From the NCBI GenBank assembly GCA_027311205.1, contig DAICZI010000148.1, positions 1 through 5,509 of the forward strand: a DNA stretch of 5,509 nucleotides, given 5' to 3'. Positions 4,542 through 5,509 of the stretch are shown here, piece by piece. Numbering within the stretch: the first letter of the stretch is position 1; every line of letters starts with the position of its first letter. The notes under the pieces were generated by a model. The model was not told where the DNA came from. It made no database searches and worked only from the letters and a program-made list of their open reading frames with translations. The translations under genes and the position numbers were made by a program. This DNA is from Beijerinckiaceae bacterium. GTDB taxonomy: Bacteria; Pseudomonadota; Alphaproteobacteria; Rhizobiales; Beijerinckiaceae.

Positions 4542-5408
4542 ATGGCCAAAAACATCCTGTTGATTATTTCCGGCGGCATTGCCGCCTACAAGGCGTTGGA
4601 GTTGATCCGGCGGTTGCGGGAGCGCGGGCATGGCGTGCGCGTGGTGATGAGTGCTGCGGCAGGTGAATTCATCACGCCGCTGTCGGTGGCGGCGCTTTCC
4701 GGCCAGCCTGTGCATGGCGATCTGTTTTCGCTCACCGAGGAAGCGGCGATGGGCCATATCGAGCTGTCGCGCGCCGCTGATCTCATCATTGTCGCGCCCG
4801 CCAGCGCCGATTTGATAGCCAAAGCCGCGCAGGGGCTGGCCAGCGACCTTGCCGCAACGCTGCTGCTGGCGACCGACACAAGAGTGCTTTATGCGCCCTC
4901 GATGAATGTGCGCATGTGGCTGAACCCGGCCACGCAACGCAATGTTGCTGTTCTGCGGCAGGATGGCGCAGCCTTTGTTGGCCCCGGCGATGGCGCGATG
5001 GCCTGCGGCGAATTTGGGCCGGGCCGCATGGCCGAAGTGCCGGAGATCATCGCCGCCGCCGAGGCGTTGCTGGAGCAAAGCTGCAAAATCGCCTTGCCCA
5101 CAGCGGCGTCGGGCCCGTTGGCGGGCCGCCATGTCGTGATCACCTCCGGCCCCACCCATGAACCGATTGACCCGGTGCGCTATATCGCCAACCGCTCCTC
5201 GGGGCGTCAGGGCCACGCTCTGGCTGCGGCGGCGCAGGCGGCGGGCGCGCGGGTGACGCTGGTGAGCGGGCCGGTGGCACTGCCCCCGCCTTCCGGCGTG
5301 CATGTCGTGGGCATTGAAACCGCGCGCGACATGCTGGCGGCGACCAGCATTGCTCTGCCCGCCGATATTTTCATCGCCGCCGCGGCGGTGGCTGAGTTCG
5401 ATTCGTAG
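4542..5408 (+). CDS. coaBC: Truncated bifunctional phosphopantothenoylcysteine decarboxylase / phosphopantothenate-cysteine ligase (CoaBC), 3' end replaced
   Basis: CoaBC performs two steps of coenzyme A synthesis: CTP-dependent joining of cysteine to 4'-phosphopantothenate (CoaB), then FMN-dependent decarboxylation (CoaC). The CoaC domain (about 1-185) is complete: ISGGIAAYKALELIRRL, catalytic His72 in GHIEL, PSMNVRMW with Asn122, and Cys155 in GAMACGEFGPGRM. The CoaB domain begins at about 194 with TSGPTHEPIDPVRYIANRSSGRQG and LVSGPV, and reaches AAAAVA. There the family continues AD(W/Y)R; here it reads EFDS and stops. The product is 288 residues against about 400, missing the later CoaB lysine motif (E. 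coli Lys289 region) and C-terminal third, so ligase activity should be lost. I chose the ATG at 4542 because MAKNILLIISGG matches the family start; GGGA lies 7 bases upstream. ATG 4488 or TTG 4482 would add an atypical extension. Confidence 0.9.
   Translation: MAKNILLIISGGIAAYKALELIRRLRERGHGVRVVMSAAAGEFITPLSVAALSGQPVHGDLFSLTEEAAMGHIELSRAADLIIVAPASADLIAKAAQGLASDLAATLLLATDTRVLYAPSMNVRMWLNPATQRNVAVLRQDGAAFVGPGDGAMACGEFGPGRMAEVPEIIAAAEALLEQSCKIALPTAASGPLAGRHVVITSGPTHEPIDPVRYIANRSSGRQGHALAAAAQAAGARVTLVSGPVALPPPSGVHVVGIETARDMLAATSIALPADIFIAAAAVAEFDS
5389..5402. other. Abrupt junction between coaBC and an opposite-strand lptA fragment
   Basis: Family-like CoaBC codons run through GCT (Ala) at 5391-5393 and the GA of the expected Asp codon at 5394-5395. 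From 5396 on, the sequence makes sense only on the minus strand, as LptA (...TLVVFYESN). No transposon ends, target duplications, long repeats or attachment sites are seen. The boundary could be a few bases either side, owing to chance matching. It may be a true inversion or deletion breakpoint, or an assembly chimera 114 bases from the window's end. Confidence 0.75.
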
Positions 5409-5509
5409 AACACCACCAGCGTCTTCGACGTCATGGTGGTGTCGCCCTGCACGACCTTCACATTGCCGGTGAAGGTCGCTTCCTTTTTCTTGTCGCGCAT
5501 CTCCAGGCT
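5396..5509 (-). CDS. lptA: Internal fragment of LptA, periplasmic lipopolysaccharide transport protein (OstA domain)
   Basis: Read from the window's right edge on the minus strand, 38 codons give SLEMRDKKKEATFTGNVKVV followed by QGDTTMTSKTLVVFYESN. The pattern 'SLE-RDK-K-ATFTGNV-V-QGD-M--KTLVV-Y' is the repeating beta-strand core of the OstA/LptA-LptC domain. LptA forms the periplasmic bridge that carries LPS from the inner-membrane LptBFGC complex to LptDE in the outer membrane. Both ends are missing: the N-terminus lies beyond 5509, and the C-terminal side is cut at the junction near 5396. The frame then continues, without homology, through antisense coaBC to a stop near 5207. LptA is usually next to lptC and lptB, not coaBC, which supports a foreign join. 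LptC is a less likely identity. Confidence 0.82.

Noticed and set aside
4358..4666. A 102-residue plus-strand open frame starting in the divergent spacer
   Set aside because: Two thirds of its first half lies in the structured, non-coding-looking spacer and the rest overlaps coaBC in another frame. It has no ribosome binding site and no family resemblance.
1..5509. CRISPR arrays, tRNA or rRNA genes, insertion sequences, toxin-antitoxin or defence modules
   Set aside because: Both strands were read for repeat-spacer patterns, tRNA-like folds, transposase motifs and paired small genes. None were present. The content is ordinary envelope and cofactor genes.

Overview
The window looks like chromosomal DNA from a GC-rich alphaproteobacterium, most likely in the order Hyphomicrobiales (Rhizobiales). 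This rests on gene content and protein style: an Omp25/Omp31-type small porin, an L,D-transpeptidase with the rhizobial-style SSGCIRM active site, a Wzx-like flippase with the FLGPDEYGRFALA opening, a Met/Gly-rich protein with an acidic tail resembling DUF2076, and alphaproteobacterial-looking CoaBC and LptA pieces. The genus cannot be fixed from the sequence alone.

Layout. Positions 1-306 (+) hold the C-terminal end of a Gly/Met-rich, acidic-tailed protein. It converges, with only 17 bases between stop codons, on an exported L,D-transpeptidase (1118-324, -). An AT-rich spacer (1119-1306) carries a good -10 box for the transpeptidase and a dyad over its -35 region. Next on the minus strand are a Wzx-type polysaccharide flippase (2731-1307), an exported cysteine glutathione peroxidase (3359-2784) and an eight-stranded outer-membrane beta-barrel protein (4236-3514). 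A 305-base spacer (4237-4541) separates the porin from the divergent coaBC gene (4542-5408, +). It carries the porin promoter with several dyads, and a possible attenuator-like element ahead of coaBC.

The intact minus-strand genes all concern the cell envelope: peptidoglycan cross-linking, export of lipid-linked glycan, peroxide defence outside the cytoplasm, and an outer-membrane barrel. They do not form one recognisable pathway operon. The peroxidase and flippase could be co-transcribed (52-base gap).

The most anomalous spot is near the right end. The CoaBC reading frame follows its family closely to about base 5395, inside the CoaB domain, then switches abruptly to sequence that on the opposite strand encodes a clear LptA (OstA-domain) fragment running off the window. 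CoaBC is thereby cut to 288 residues from about 400. This is either a real rearrangement or, more likely, an assembly or library chimera close to a contig end.

I do not see a new multi-gene system. The most interesting biology is in details: three cysteine pairs that fall in three of the four predicted surface loops of the porin, dense palindromes in its promoter, mutually exclusive RNA hairpins before coaBC, and a peroxidase with one cysteine in its mature form.
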